Shown here: piece by piece, positions 15,887-24,166 of the stretch | Numbering within the stretch: the stretch's first letter is position 1 | Layout: each line of letters starts with the position of its first letter | From: Pseudoramibacter fermentans | GTDB lineage: Bacteria; Bacillota; Clostridia; Eubacteriales; Eubacteriaceae | Assembly: GCA_009493725.1 (NCBI GenBank) | Contig: VOGB01000003.1 | Location: forward strand, 124,001 to 188,000 | Direction: 5' to 3' | Length of the DNA: 64,000 bases | Made by a program: the position numbers and the translations under genes | Notes under the pieces: model-generated | Seen by the model: only the letters and a program-made list of their open reading frames with translations | Databases searched by the model: none | What the model was told of the DNA's origin: nothing

Positions 15887-16835
15887 GTGGATTGGATTTG
15901 TCGCCGGGCTGGCGGTGCTGTTGGTCCTGTTCTCGCTGCTGTCGGAGACGGTGTCGACGGGCAGCTCTGTCAGCTACGCGGCGAGACGGCAAAACATCGT
16001 GAAGGATTTTAAGAGTCAGAAGCCGCACACCATCGACGTGGTGGTGCTGGGCGACAGTGAGTCCTACACCTCAGTGGACACGATGCGGTTGTGGCACAAG
16101 CGGGGCATCACCGCGTACGTGCTCGGTCAGCCCGCGGCCCAGGTCTCGGAAATGGCCAGGATGGCGGAACAGATTGCAGGGCATCAAAAGCCGAAGGTGG
16201 TGCTGGTGGAAACGAACATGCTGTTCCGCAAGGTCAGCATGGTGAATGGGGCGCAGAACCAGTTCGGGCAGACCATAGGCGAAGCCTTTCCGATTTTTCA
16301 GAATCACGACTTTTGGAAAGCCTTGTTTGTCAAGGGCAGCGGGAGCAGACGGTATAATGGCTTTCGCGTGCTGAGCCGAACGTTTCCGGATACGAAGGTA
16401 TCTGGCTACATGAAGCCGACCCGCCGCACGCAGGCGATTCCGGCCTTTAACCAGATGATGATGGACCGCATTGTACGGGCCTGCCGGGACAATGGCAGCC
16501 GCGTCATTTTGTACAGCGCGCCGAGTACGAAAAACTACTCGATGGCGAAGCACAACGCGTTAGAAGCCTACGCGGCAAAGCTCGGCGTCAAGTATTACGA
16601 TTTCAACACCCGCCTCGGCCGCACGGAAATTGACTGGAGCCGCGACACCTACGACGGCGGCGACCATTTGAATTACAATGGGGCCGAAAAAACGACCGAC
16701 GCGCTGGGTGCGGTGCTGGCCCGCTGCGGATTGACGGATCATCGAGGTGACAAAAACTACCGCGCCTATGCGCAGCTGTACCGCCAGTACGCGAAACGGG
16801 TCAAACGGATTGACGGACGGTGGAATCGCATTTAA
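15873..16835 (+). CDS. DltD/AlgX-like SGNH protein, membrane-anchored
   Basis: The 320-residue protein has one N-terminal membrane anchor (about residues 5-27) and an extracytoplasmic SGNH-like domain: block I as VVVLGDSES and the late catalytic pair as GGDHLNYNG. Such proteins accompany MBOAT enzymes as the final transferase (DltD, AlgJ/AlgX), receiving the acyl group from the MBOAT partner and delivering it to the polymer. The start lies inside the MBOAT gene, fourteen bases before its stop. The fold is confident; the acceptor polymer is not known. Confidence 0.7.
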   Translation: MRNSKWIGFVAGLAVLLVLFSLLSETVSTGSSVSYAARRQNIVKDFKSQKPHTIDVVVLGDSESYTSVDTMRLWHKRGITAYVLGQPAAQVSEMARMAEQIAGHQKPKVVLVETNMLFRKVSMVNGAQNQFGQTIGEAFPIFQNHDFWKALFVKGSGSRRYNGFRVLSRTFPDTKVSGYMKPTRRTQAIPAFNQMMMDRIVRACRDNGSRVILYSAPSTKNYSMAKHNALEAYAAKLGVKYYDFNTRLGRTEIDWSRDTYDGGDHLNYNGAEKTTDALGAVLARCGLTDHRGDKNYRAYAQLYRQYAKRVKRIDGRWNRI

Positions 16836-16844
16836 GATAGAGCT

Positions 16845-17543
16845 ATGATAGAAGAAAAGAAAAAGAAGATCCTCATTGCTGAGGACGACGAAGATATTGT
16901 CGCAGTGCTGGAGATGTATCTGGTCAACAGCGGCTTTGAGACGGTGTCGGTCTACAACGGGCTGGACGCGTTGAATGTGATCGATAAAACCCACGTCGAT
17001 CTCTGCCTGATCGACATCATGATGCCAAAAATGAACGGCTTTGATTTAATCCGGCGGATCCGGGAAGAAAGTCAGGTGCCGATTCTGGTGCTCTCCGCCA
17101 GAAAGGAGGACAGCGACAAAATTCTCGGGCTGAACATCGGTGCGGACGATTATATCGTCAAACCCTTTAATCCACTGGAGGTGACCGCCCGCATCCGCGC
17201 GGTGCTGCGGCGGGCACAGGGAAGCGGAGATGCGTCGAAGGTGGTGCGCGTCAGAGATTTGACCGCCGATCTTTCAGAGATGAGCGTGTACCGAAACGGC
17301 GAAGTCCTTCCGCTGACACCGACGGAATTCAAAATTCTCGTCATGTTCATGGAACAGCCCAATCGGGTGTTCACCAAAGCACAGATTGCGGCCTCGCTGA
17401 ACGGCACGGCTCTGGATACTGATGAGAACACCATCATGGTCCACATCTCCCATTTGAGAGAAAAGCTCGAGGCCAATCCGAAGCAGCCCTCGTATTTGAT
17501 CACGGTGAGGGGGCTGGGCTACAAGCTCAAAGGGAAAGCATGA
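16845..17543 (+). CDS. OmpR-family response regulator
   Basis: The 232-residue protein has a receiver domain with acidic pocket Asp14/Asp15 (AEDDED), phosphoacceptor Asp57 (CLIDIMMP) and the conserved KPF lysine, followed by an OmpR-type winged helix (LTPTEFKILVMF...VHISHLREKLE...VRGLGYKL). It is the seventh-strand partner of the kinase gene, which starts before its stop codon ends. Placement at the end of the dlt-like operon, plus a 7-4-7 direct repeat in the operon promoter, suggests it controls this operon. Confidence 0.9.
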   Translation: MIEEKKKKILIAEDDEDIVAVLEMYLVNSGFETVSVYNGLDALNVIDKTHVDLCLIDIMMPKMNGFDLIRRIREESQVPILVLSARKEDSDKILGLNIGADDYIVKPFNPLEVTARIRAVLRRAQGSGDASKVVRVRDLTADLSEMSVYRNGEVLPLTPTEFKILVMFMEQPNRVFTKAQIAASLNGTALDTDENTIMVHISHLREKLEANPKQPSYLITVRGLGYKLKGKA

Positions 17544-19138
17544 AAACAGAAAAGAACCAGACACTGTTTCGGATGATCATGGGCAGAGTCTTTGTCATGC
17601 TTGGGATTATTGTTGCCCTGACCGCGGCGATGCTTATTGCGATGATTACGGTCGAGGACGCTGAAAATATGTGGCACCGCGTGGACCGCTTCATTGCCGA
17701 AGCGCAGCCCAATTTGAAAGCGGCACGTTATCAGGCGCTGTCGGACAGCAAATGGTTAAAAAAGCAGGACACCTTTGACGTGGTGGACATGTCGGGCCAT
17801 GTGCTCTACAGCAGTTCGGGCCGCACGCGAAAATACGGGAAGGTTTATCTCTCCTACATTCAGCCCTACGACAAGGACGCCAATTATACGCTTTTCCAAA
17901 TTCAAAACAAGGGCTACCTGCTCCTATACGGCAATCAGGACGCCATCCAGGAAGCCACGGTGCTGGACCGCAGCCGAAATGTCCAGTACACGACCGCGGG
18001 CCGTTCGGCCGCCAAGCTTTCAAAAAAGACGATGAAGCTGCTGTCCGACAATACGGACACGCTGTTTCAAAAATACGCGTTTACCACGTCGAAGGGCGAG
18101 AAGCGGTATCTGCTCCTCCACTTAGACGGCTCGGCCCTTTACGACCAGACTCAGCGGGACATTCAGCGCACCGCGATTTTGATCGGGTACGGGCTGGGCA
18201 TCATCCTCACGGTTTTGATCGGCGGGTACACCCTGACGAAAAGCGTCACCAAGCCCATCCAGCAATTAGAGGCGGGGATGGCGCAGTTTTCTACAGGGAG
18301 CCGGACACCGATTGACGAGATTCAGGGACCGACAGAGGTGGCCAGCGCGGTCCGCACCTTCAACAATATGAACGAGACGATCGTCAAGGCGGAGGCGGAC
18401 AACCGCAGGCTCGTGGAGCAGAAACGGCGCATGACGGCCGATCTTTCTCACGACCTCAAGACGCCGGTGACGGTGATTCAGGGCTACCTCAACGCGATGC
18501 AGGACCATCTGATTCCCGAGGCCGACTACCCGAAATACCTAAAGATCATGTCGGGCAAAACCCAGGTGCTCAGCGATTTGATCGATCAAATTAGCACGTA
18601 CAACAAGCTCGACCACCCGGACGTGAAGCTGCACTTTGAGCCCGAGGATATGAGCGAATTTGTGCGTTCCTATTTCGCCGGCATCTACAGCGAGATGGAA
18701 GCGGCCGAACACGAGATTTTCGCCGACATCCCAGAAGCGCAGCTCGCGGTGGATTTGGACCACGCGCAGATGAGCCGGGTCCTGGACAATCTGGTCAACA
18801 ATTCGCTGAAGCACACCCCGTCCGGCACCCATTTCTTCGCGCTGCTGCGGCAGGAGGCCGATGATGCGGTCCTCGTGGTCGGCGACGACGGGCCGGGGCT
18901 TTCGGAAGACCTCGCGCCGCATATTTTCGAACCCTTTATCATGGGCGACGCGTCCCGGACTACCGGTTCCGGCAGCGGCCTGGGGCTGGCGATCGCTCAT
19001 TCCATCGTCGAGAAGCATCACGGTACCATTGCGCTGGCCGGGGCAGATGTGGTTCGCCGGGTCCAGGACACCTTCGCCGTGGCGATCGACAAAGGGACGT
19101 TTTTTGTCATCCGCCTGCCGCTGCTCCAAAAATCGTAA
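17540..19138 (+). CDS. Sensor histidine kinase
   Basis: The 532-residue kinase has two membrane segments (about 13-36 and 211-230) enclosing an extracellular sensor of some 170 residues, then a HAMP-like linker. The DHp domain carries His304 in ADLSHDLKTPV, and the ATP-binding domain has N box LVNNSLKHTP, G1 GDDGPGLS and G2 GSGSGLGLAIAHS. All catalytic boxes look intact. It overlaps the response regulator by four bases. The sensor domain has no recognised family; since the operon modifies the envelope, it may sense envelope stress or cationic peptides (inference). Confidence 0.9.
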   Translation: MKTEKNQTLFRMIMGRVFVMLGIIVALTAAMLIAMITVEDAENMWHRVDRFIAEAQPNLKAARYQALSDSKWLKKQDTFDVVDMSGHVLYSSSGRTRKYGKVYLSYIQPYDKDANYTLFQIQNKGYLLLYGNQDAIQEATVLDRSRNVQYTTAGRSAAKLSKKTMKLLSDNTDTLFQKYAFTTSKGEKRYLLLHLDGSALYDQTQRDIQRTAILIGYGLGIILTVLIGGYTLTKSVTKPIQQLEAGMAQFSTGSRTPIDEIQGPTEVASAVRTFNNMNETIVKAEADNRRLVEQKRRMTADLSHDLKTPVTVIQGYLNAMQDHLIPEADYPKYLKIMSGKTQVLSDLIDQISTYNKLDHPDVKLHFEPEDMSEFVRSYFAGIYSEMEAAEHEIFADIPEAQLAVDLDHAQMSRVLDNLVNNSLKHTPSGTHFFALLRQEADDAVLVVGDDGPGLSEDLAPHIFEPFIMGDASRTTGSGSGLGLAIAHSIVEKHHGTIALAGADVVRRVQDTFAVAIDKGTFFVIRLPLLQKS

Positions 19139-19149
19139 CATTCCAAATC

Positions 19150-19194
19150 ACAGCCTGAGAATCAGCCGAATGCACTGATCCTCAGGCTGTTTTT
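19150..19194 (+). terminator. Rho-independent terminator closing the dlt-like operon
   Basis: ACAGCCTGAG-ATCAG pairs with CTGAT-CTCAGGCTGT, followed by five T. The outer arms and the adjoining AATCAGC match the terminator at 11421, so near-identical terminators bracket the operon. Confidence 0.9.
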
Positions 19195-19228
19195 GCGTAA
19201 AAAAGCGATCGTTTTGTGGAACGACATG

Positions 19229-19257
19229 GTGACAAATCCACCCCATTAAGTTACAAT
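19229..19257 (+). promoter_or_regulatory. Sigma-A-type promoter for the Ser-rich protein
   Basis: GTGACA at 19229-19234, a 17-bp spacer and TACAAT at 19252-19257 give a good vegetative promoter 70 bases before the GTG start of the next gene. Confidence 0.6.
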
Positions 19258-19326
19258 ATTTAAGAAAGAATCAAGTTATTGAAAACAATTTGAAACTATT
19301 GAAAACTATTGAAGGAAGGGAATACA

Positions 19327-19953
19327 GTGCAGCAAAACAAAAAGGGGCAGATGTCCACGGTAACGATCATTTTAATCGTTTTGATCGTCGCGATGAGTGT
19401 GGCGGCCATCGCCGGGATGGTGGCGTACAATTCGATTCAAGCGAAGGACCAGGCGAAGACGAAAACGGCGTCGAAGGCGGTGAGCGCATCCAAGAAAAGC
19501 AAATCGTCGAACCAGTCGAAGAACAGCCGCAAATCCAGCTCGGCCGCGTCATCCAGCAGCAGCGCTTCCAGCCAGCAGACCGCGCCGGAATTAAATGTCC
19601 GCCAGGTCGGCACGCTGCTGTCGCTTTACTATTGGCCGGATTATTTTAAAGAAAGGCTCAACGACTCTGGGTTTTATTACGGGGACGACCAGCTGGAGGG
19701 CCAGACCTATCACGTTTTTTCGGGAAATGGAGACCCGACGAGCGTTTTGTATTACCAGATTGACGGCGATACGATCACGTACAGATACGTGGACGTGTCC
19801 AATGCGGACTGCGTTGCGGATGCACCGATCGCGACGAAAACCATCTCTCTCAAGCGGCTGGTCAACGATTATTACAACACCTCGGCCAAACGGGCAGAGG
19901 TTAACGGCTACGTGGCGAAGCTGAAACCGCTATCGGAGATCCGCAGTGAATGA
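19327..19953 (+). CDS. Membrane-anchored Ser-rich protein with a C-terminal globular domain
   Basis: The 208-residue protein has an N-terminal membrane segment (about residues 12-34), a Lys/Ser/Ala-rich linker of some 55 residues, and a C-terminal domain of about 115 residues containing VGTLLSLYYWPDYFKERL, GNGDPTSVLYYQIDGD and LVNDYYNTSAKRAEVNGYVAKL. From memory the domain resembles the lactobacillal Lreu_0056-type lipoprotein domain; I could not verify this. The linker composition suits crossing the cell wall. AAGGAAGGG at 19312-19320 selects the GTG at 19327 over the TTG at 19309. Function unknown. Confidence 0.65.
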   Translation: MQQNKKGQMSTVTIILIVLIVAMSVAAIAGMVAYNSIQAKDQAKTKTASKAVSASKKSKSSNQSKNSRKSSSAASSSSSASSQQTAPELNVRQVGTLLSLYYWPDYFKERLNDSGFYYGDDQLEGQTYHVFSGNGDPTSVLYYQIDGDTITYRYVDVSNADCVADAPIATKTISLKRLVNDYYNTSAKRAEVNGYVAKLKPLSEIRSE

Positions 19954-20007
19954 CGAAGCGCCCGCGGAAGCCTGTTACTAATAGGACCGAAATACGTTTT
20001 TTATGAC

Positions 20008-20047
20008 ACGCAAAATGAAACGCAAAAAAATACGTTTCATTTTGCGT
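20008..20047. promoter_or_regulatory. Perfect 15-bp inverted repeat over a -35 region
   Basis: The arm at 20008-20022 is the exact reverse complement of 20033-20047, with a ten-base A/T-rich centre. TTTCAT at 20035-20040 could serve as -35 with a 17-bp spacer to TACAAT at 20058-20063, so a protein bound to the palindrome would block RNA polymerase. TTTTGCGTTTCA from the right arm recurs at 20081-20092 next to the ribosome site. This is probably an operator, perhaps for the protein encoded downstream. Confidence 0.6.
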
Positions 20048-20106
20048 TTCATTTTGATACAATAAATTAGGAAATACGTGTTTTGCGTTTCAAGGAGACC
20101 ACAAAA

Positions 20107-21381
20107 ATGAAAGAAAATCACGCTTATGAGGTTAAAGCGCAAGTGAACAATACGTTTCTTAAAACGGTCAGCGCCTTTGCCAATTATGGCGGCGGTACCA
20201 TTCAGTTTTGGATCGCGGATGATGGCCAAATCGTTGGCGTGAGCGATCCTAAAGCCGTTTGCCTGGACATCGAAAATCGGATCAATGACAGTATTCGGCC
20301 AGTCCCGCCGTTTCAACTATTCATTGATGATCGCTCCCAGATCATCACGCTAAAGGTCGAAGATGGTCTGTTTAAGCCCTATTATTACAAAGCGAAAGCG
20401 TACAAGCGGAACGACACGGCGACGATAGAGGTAGATCGCGTCGAGTTGAATCGTCTCATTTTGGCAGGGGAAAATCGCTCCTTTGACGCACTCCCAGCCA
20501 GAAATCAACGCTTGTCCTTTTCGGTGCTGGAAAATAAAATGAAAGGACTGCTGTCGATCAGCGAATTGAATCAGGATATTCTGAAAACGATCGGTCTCGT
20601 CGATGTGAATGGCCAGTACAATAACGCGGCCGCACTGCTCGCCGATCATAATGATTTTCCGGGTATTGATTGTGCGCGATTTGGGGAGACGATCGATATC
20701 ATCCGAGATCGTGAGACCTTTGATCGTGAATCGATTTTGAAACAATTCGACGACGCGCTTGAGCTGTACCGAAAATACTATCAGTACGATGTCATTGACG
20801 GCAGCGTGAGAAAAACCATCCAGCAGATTCCGGAAAAGGCTTATCGGGAAGCGCTAGCCAACGCACTGGTTCACCGCACATGGGATACGCGGGCTCAGAT
20901 CCGGGTGTCGATGTACGATGACCGCGTTGAGATCGTGTCACCGGGCGGACTGCCGGAAGGCATGACTCAGGATGAATATTTGCGCGGACAGGTTTCTTTG
21001 CTCAGAAACCCCGTGATCGGGAACGTTTTTTTCAGGCTTCATCTCATTGAAAGTTTCGGCACAGGGGTTCGACGCATGAATCAAGCTTACAACGGCAGCG
21101 AAACCAAACCGATATACAGCTTTTCTACCAATACTATTACCGTCACACTGCCTGTTGTGCAGACGGTCGAACATATGACACCGGACGAGCGGCAGCTCTA
21201 TCAGGTTTTATCTACAGTGGGAAAATCAAGCTCAGCCATTGCGGCACAGTCGGGATTCAGCAAAAGAAAAACCCTTCAGCTATTAAAAGCGCTGATATAT
21301 CGAGGCATTGTCAGAAAAATAGGCAACGGCAGAGGGACAAAGTACATCGCGCAGAAGGACGACGGATTGACTGACCATTAA
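20107..21381 (+). CDS. AlbA/Schlafen-domain ATP-binding regulator
   Basis: The 424-residue protein begins with an AlbA_2 (Schlafen-type) domain, recognisable by NTFLKTVSAFANYGGGTIQFWIADDGQIVG. Its middle carries the HATPase_c_4-like segment YREALANALVHRTW, followed by DRVEIVSPGGLPEGMT and SFGTGVRRM. The last 65 residues form a winged-helix-like end (SSAIAAQSGFSKRKTLQLLKALIYRGIVRK). Such proteins are common, poorly characterised transcriptional regulators or stress/defence accessories. GGAG at 20094-20097 selects the ATG at 20107. The perfect palindrome upstream suggests autorepression. A 20-codon stub of a relative is at 5200. Confidence 0.75.
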   Translation: MKENHAYEVKAQVNNTFLKTVSAFANYGGGTIQFWIADDGQIVGVSDPKAVCLDIENRINDSIRPVPPFQLFIDDRSQIITLKVEDGLFKPYYYKAKAYKRNDTATIEVDRVELNRLILAGENRSFDALPARNQRLSFSVLENKMKGLLSISELNQDILKTIGLVDVNGQYNNAAALLADHNDFPGIDCARFGETIDIIRDRETFDRESILKQFDDALELYRKYYQYDVIDGSVRKTIQQIPEKAYREALANALVHRTWDTRAQIRVSMYDDRVEIVSPGGLPEGMTQDEYLRGQVSLLRNPVIGNVFFRLHLIESFGTGVRRMNQAYNGSETKPIYSFSTNTITVTLPVVQTVEHMTPDERQLYQVLSTVGKSSSAIAAQSGFSKRKTLQLLKALIYRGIVRKIGNGRGTKYIAQKDDGLTDH

Positions 21382-21408
21382 GACTTCCAATCCCCCTGTT
21401 TTTCTGCC

Positions 21409-21437
21409 TTGAGCGCATGAGTTCAAGGTGTTATACT
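21409..21437 (+). promoter_or_regulatory. Sigma-A-type promoter of the cysteine synthase gene
   Basis: TTGAGC at 21409-21414, a 17-bp spacer and TATACT at 21432-21437 lie about 50 bases before the cysteine synthase start. No T-box or other riboswitch fits in the short leader. Confidence 0.65.
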
Positions 21438-21485
21438 ATTCATATCAATTTAAAATTACTTGAAATAGATTAAAAGGAAAAAACG

Positions 21486-22424
21486 ATGGTATACAATAAT
21501 GTGTTAGAAGCGGTCGGCCACACGCCGATGATTCGGCTGAATCGGCTGACCGAGGACGGCAGTGCGGACATTCTCGTCAAATTTGAAGCGGTGAACGTGG
21601 GCGGTTCGATCAAGACCCGGACGGCGCTCAACATGATCGAGGCCGCGGAAAAAGAAGGCAAGCTCACGAAGGATACGGTAATCGTCGAACCGACCTCCGG
21701 CAATCAGGGCGTGGGCCTCGCGCTGGTTGGCGCGGTCAAAGGCTACAAGACGGTCATCATCATGCCCGACTCCGTCAGCGAAGAGCGGCGCAAGCTGGTT
21801 CGGCATTACGGTGCGGAAGTGATTTTGGTCCACGATGCGGGCGACATCGGCGCGTGCATTTCGGAATGCGCCGCGACCGCGATGCGCATGGCGGCGGACG
21901 ATCCTCACGTGTTCGTGCCTCAGCAGTTTGAAAATGTCCACAATACCCTGGCGCACAAGCAGTACACCGGCCAGGAAATTCTCGAACAAGTGGATGGGCC
22001 GATCGACGGCTTCTGCTCCGGCATTGGGACCGGCGGCACCATCACCGGCGTCGGCGAAGCCCTGAAGGCGGCGAACCCGGACATCACCATCTGGGCAGCG
22101 GAACCGAAAAACGCCGCGATCCTTTCCGGCGGGTCGGTGGGCACCCATTTGCAGATGGGCATCGGCGACGGCGTCATCCCGCCGATTCTGGATCAGCAGA
22201 TTTATTCGGATATCTGCATCATTTCCGACGAAGAAGCCCTGGCCACCGCCCAACGGCTGGCCCGGGAGGAAGGGCTGATGTGCGGGATCTCCAGCGGCAC
22301 CAACGTCGCGGCGGCCCTGCGCCTCGCCAAAACACTCGGCCCCGGCAAAACCGTGGTGACGATCCTGCCCGATACCGCGGAACGCTATTTTTCGACGCCG
22401 CTTTTTGAAGAACCTTCCATTTAA
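21486..22424 (+). CDS. cysK: Cysteine synthase (O-acetylserine sulfhydrylase)
   Basis: The 312-residue fold-type II PLP enzyme has the cysteine synthase layout: GHTPMIRLNRL near the start, Lys in GGSIKTRTA for the PLP Schiff base, PTSGNQGVGLAL for substrate carboxylate binding, and the phosphate loop GTGGT. It should make L-cysteine from O-acetylserine and sulfide in the cytosol. Two positions are unusual: T replaces D in the common SVKDR, and Q replaces the frequent T after SGN. A closely related CBS-like or other beta-replacement activity cannot be excluded. It has its own promoter and no sulfur-assimilation neighbours. Confidence 0.85.
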   Translation: MVYNNVLEAVGHTPMIRLNRLTEDGSADILVKFEAVNVGGSIKTRTALNMIEAAEKEGKLTKDTVIVEPTSGNQGVGLALVGAVKGYKTVIIMPDSVSEERRKLVRHYGAEVILVHDAGDIGACISECAATAMRMAADDPHVFVPQQFENVHNTLAHKQYTGQEILEQVDGPIDGFCSGIGTGGTITGVGEALKAANPDITIWAAEPKNAAILSGGSVGTHLQMGIGDGVIPPILDQQIYSDICIISDEEALATAQRLAREEGLMCGISSGTNVAAALRLAKTLGPGKTVVTILPDTAERYFSTPLFEEPSI

Positions 22425-22586
22425 AAAATATCAGCCGAATGTAACTTTATAGTTGTATCTTGCGGAAATTTGTGTTACATTGATACGCGTCAAAGTTTTT
22501 TAGTTTAAGTTAAGCTTAATTAATGCCTCAGCAGCAGTCATTCTGCCGAGCTGTGGGTGTGTACTTAATGAGTGAAGTTTTTGTAT

Positions 22587-22592
22587 TATAAT
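22587..22592 (+). promoter_or_regulatory. Probable -10 box of the polysaccharide operon
   Basis: TATAAT inside TATTATAATAAG lies 45 bases before GGAGG and the TTG start of the CpsC-like gene. The -35 is not obvious. The 213-bp region upstream holds weak dyads but no recognised riboswitch. Confidence 0.45.
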
Positions 22593-22637
22593 AAGCAGCA
22601 TTCATGATAGAGATTATTTTTATGGAGGAAAATAGTA

Positions 22638-23435
22638 TTGAATACCAGCACAACCGGCAGCGAGGACCGCAGCCTTCAGTCGTCGGATCAGGTCAAAGAG
22701 ATCGATCTTTTGGAAATTGGCAGAGCCATTTGGGATAAATTTTGGTTTGTTGTTTTACTGACCCTTATAGGCGCCGCTTTGGCATTTGGCATCACAAATT
22801 TTCTCATTCATCCCACTTACCGCTCGAGCTTTACCGTTTACGTCAACAACCACTCTTCGAACAGCGAAAATCAAGTTAACAGCCTGAACAGCGGGGACAC
22901 TGCCGCCAGCCAGACTCTGGCTCAGACCTACGCGTCGATTCTCAAAAGCCGCCCGGTCGTCGAAGACGCGATGGACCGCATCAGCATGAACGCGGCATAC
23001 GACGACATCGTCGACGACATCACGACAGAAGTCGACACCGATTCCCAGCTGGTGACCCTTGACGTCACGATGAAAAGCGCGAAGGAAGCGCGCAATTTGG
23101 CTCGCGCCATCGCTCGGGTGTCGCCGAAATACATCGCGAATATCGTCGAAGGGAGCTCGATGAAAATCGTCTCGTCGCCGATTTTGGCGGACAAGCCTTA
23201 TTCACCGAGCATTCCGAAAAACACGGCCATTGGCGCGATTATCGGTTTTCTGCTCGCTGTTGTCATCGTCGTGATCCGACATTTGAGCGACGACCGGATC
23301 AAGAGCGTCGAAGAGCTCGAAGCCAAATTCGGCTTTTCAGTGATCGGGACCATCCCGAATTTCGACGAAGCCGCGAACAACAAGGGCAAAAAGAATTACG
23401 GTTATTATTACGCGGCCTCGAACAAGACAAAGTAG
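22638..23435 (+). CDS. Wzz/CpsC-type chain-length and kinase-adaptor protein
   Basis: The 265-residue protein has two membrane segments (about 36-56 and 195-214) flanking an extracytoplasmic loop, the Wzz topology. The proline-rich PYSPSIPKNTAIGAIIGF before the second helix is characteristic. In Bacillota such proteins (CpsC, CapA, YwqC) activate the separate BY-kinase and help set polymer length. The cytoplasmic tail ends in a Tyr-rich NYGYYYAA stretch. The start is a TTG with GGAGG at 22624. It is the first gene of the exopolysaccharide locus. Confidence 0.85.
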   Translation: MNTSTTGSEDRSLQSSDQVKEIDLLEIGRAIWDKFWFVVLLTLIGAALAFGITNFLIHPTYRSSFTVYVNNHSSNSENQVNSLNSGDTAASQTLAQTYASILKSRPVVEDAMDRISMNAAYDDIVDDITTEVDTDSQLVTLDVTMKSAKEARNLARAIARVSPKYIANIVEGSSMKIVSSPILADKPYSPSIPKNTAIGAIIGFLLAVVIVVIRHLSDDRIKSVEELEAKFGFSVIGTIPNFDEAANNKGKKNYGYYYAASNKTK

Positions 23436-23453
23436 CGAGAACGGAGAAAAAAC

Positions 23454-24164
23454 ATGGCATTTCAATTTAAAAAACGTATCAAGCGGGAAAAGGCCAGCGA
23501 CAACGCCGACTGGATCCTGACAGATAAATCCCCGTGGCCGATTCAGGAAGCCTACAAAGCCCTGCGGACCAACGTCACCTTCTCCCTTCCGGGAGCGGGC
23601 TGCAAGGTCATCGGGGTCACCAGTGCCTTTCGCCACGACGGCAAATCGACCAATGCGGTCAATACCGCGATCAGCTTCAGCCAGATCGACAAGAAGGTCG
23701 CGCTGATCGAAGGCGATCTGCGGCTGCCGACCCTGTCCAAGAAGTTGGGCTGCCGACAGGTGCCCGGCCTGTCCGACATGCTGATCGGGGACAAATCCTT
23801 AAAGGAATGCACGCGGACGATGAGCACGCACAAAAATCTGGCGGTCATTCCCGCAGGAAATATCCCGCCGGACCCGACCTGGCTGCTCCAGTCGGAACAG
23901 ATGACTACCTTAGTCGACGGCCTGAAAAACCACTTTGACTACATCTTCATTGACCTGCCGCCGATCACCTCGGTGGCCGACGCGCTGATCCTCTCGCCGT
24001 TGATCGACGGCTATCTGCTAGTGGTCCGCAATAACGTCACGGAATACCGCGCGGTGGCCGACACCCTCGAACAGATGCGTATCGCCGACGCGAAGGTCAT
24101 CGGCTTCATTTACAACGACGCCGAAACCAGCGGCGGCGGCAAGTATTACCGTTATTACAAGTAA
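23454..24164 (+). CDS. CpsD/CapB-type bacterial tyrosine kinase
   Basis: The 236-residue cytosolic kinase belongs to the BY-kinase P-loop family. Walker A reads AFRHDGKST, where the usual PGEGKS/T proline-glycine pair is replaced. Walker A' is ALIEGDLRLP (an IEGD variant of the common IDxD), and Walker B is YIFIDLPP. The C-terminal cluster YYRYYK is the autophosphorylated Tyr tail. It should cycle with the CpsC adaptor and the CpsB phosphatase, genes that flank it directly, to regulate polymer export. The GGAG ribosome site is good. Confidence 0.85.
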   Translation: MAFQFKKRIKREKASDNADWILTDKSPWPIQEAYKALRTNVTFSLPGAGCKVIGVTSAFRHDGKSTNAVNTAISFSQIDKKVALIEGDLRLPTLSKKLGCRQVPGLSDMLIGDKSLKECTRTMSTHKNLAVIPAGNIPPDPTWLLQSEQMTTLVDGLKNHFDYIFIDLPPITSVADALILSPLIDGYLLVVRNNVTEYRAVADTLEQMRIADAKVIGFIYNDAETSGGGKYYRYYK

Positions 24165-24166
24165 CA

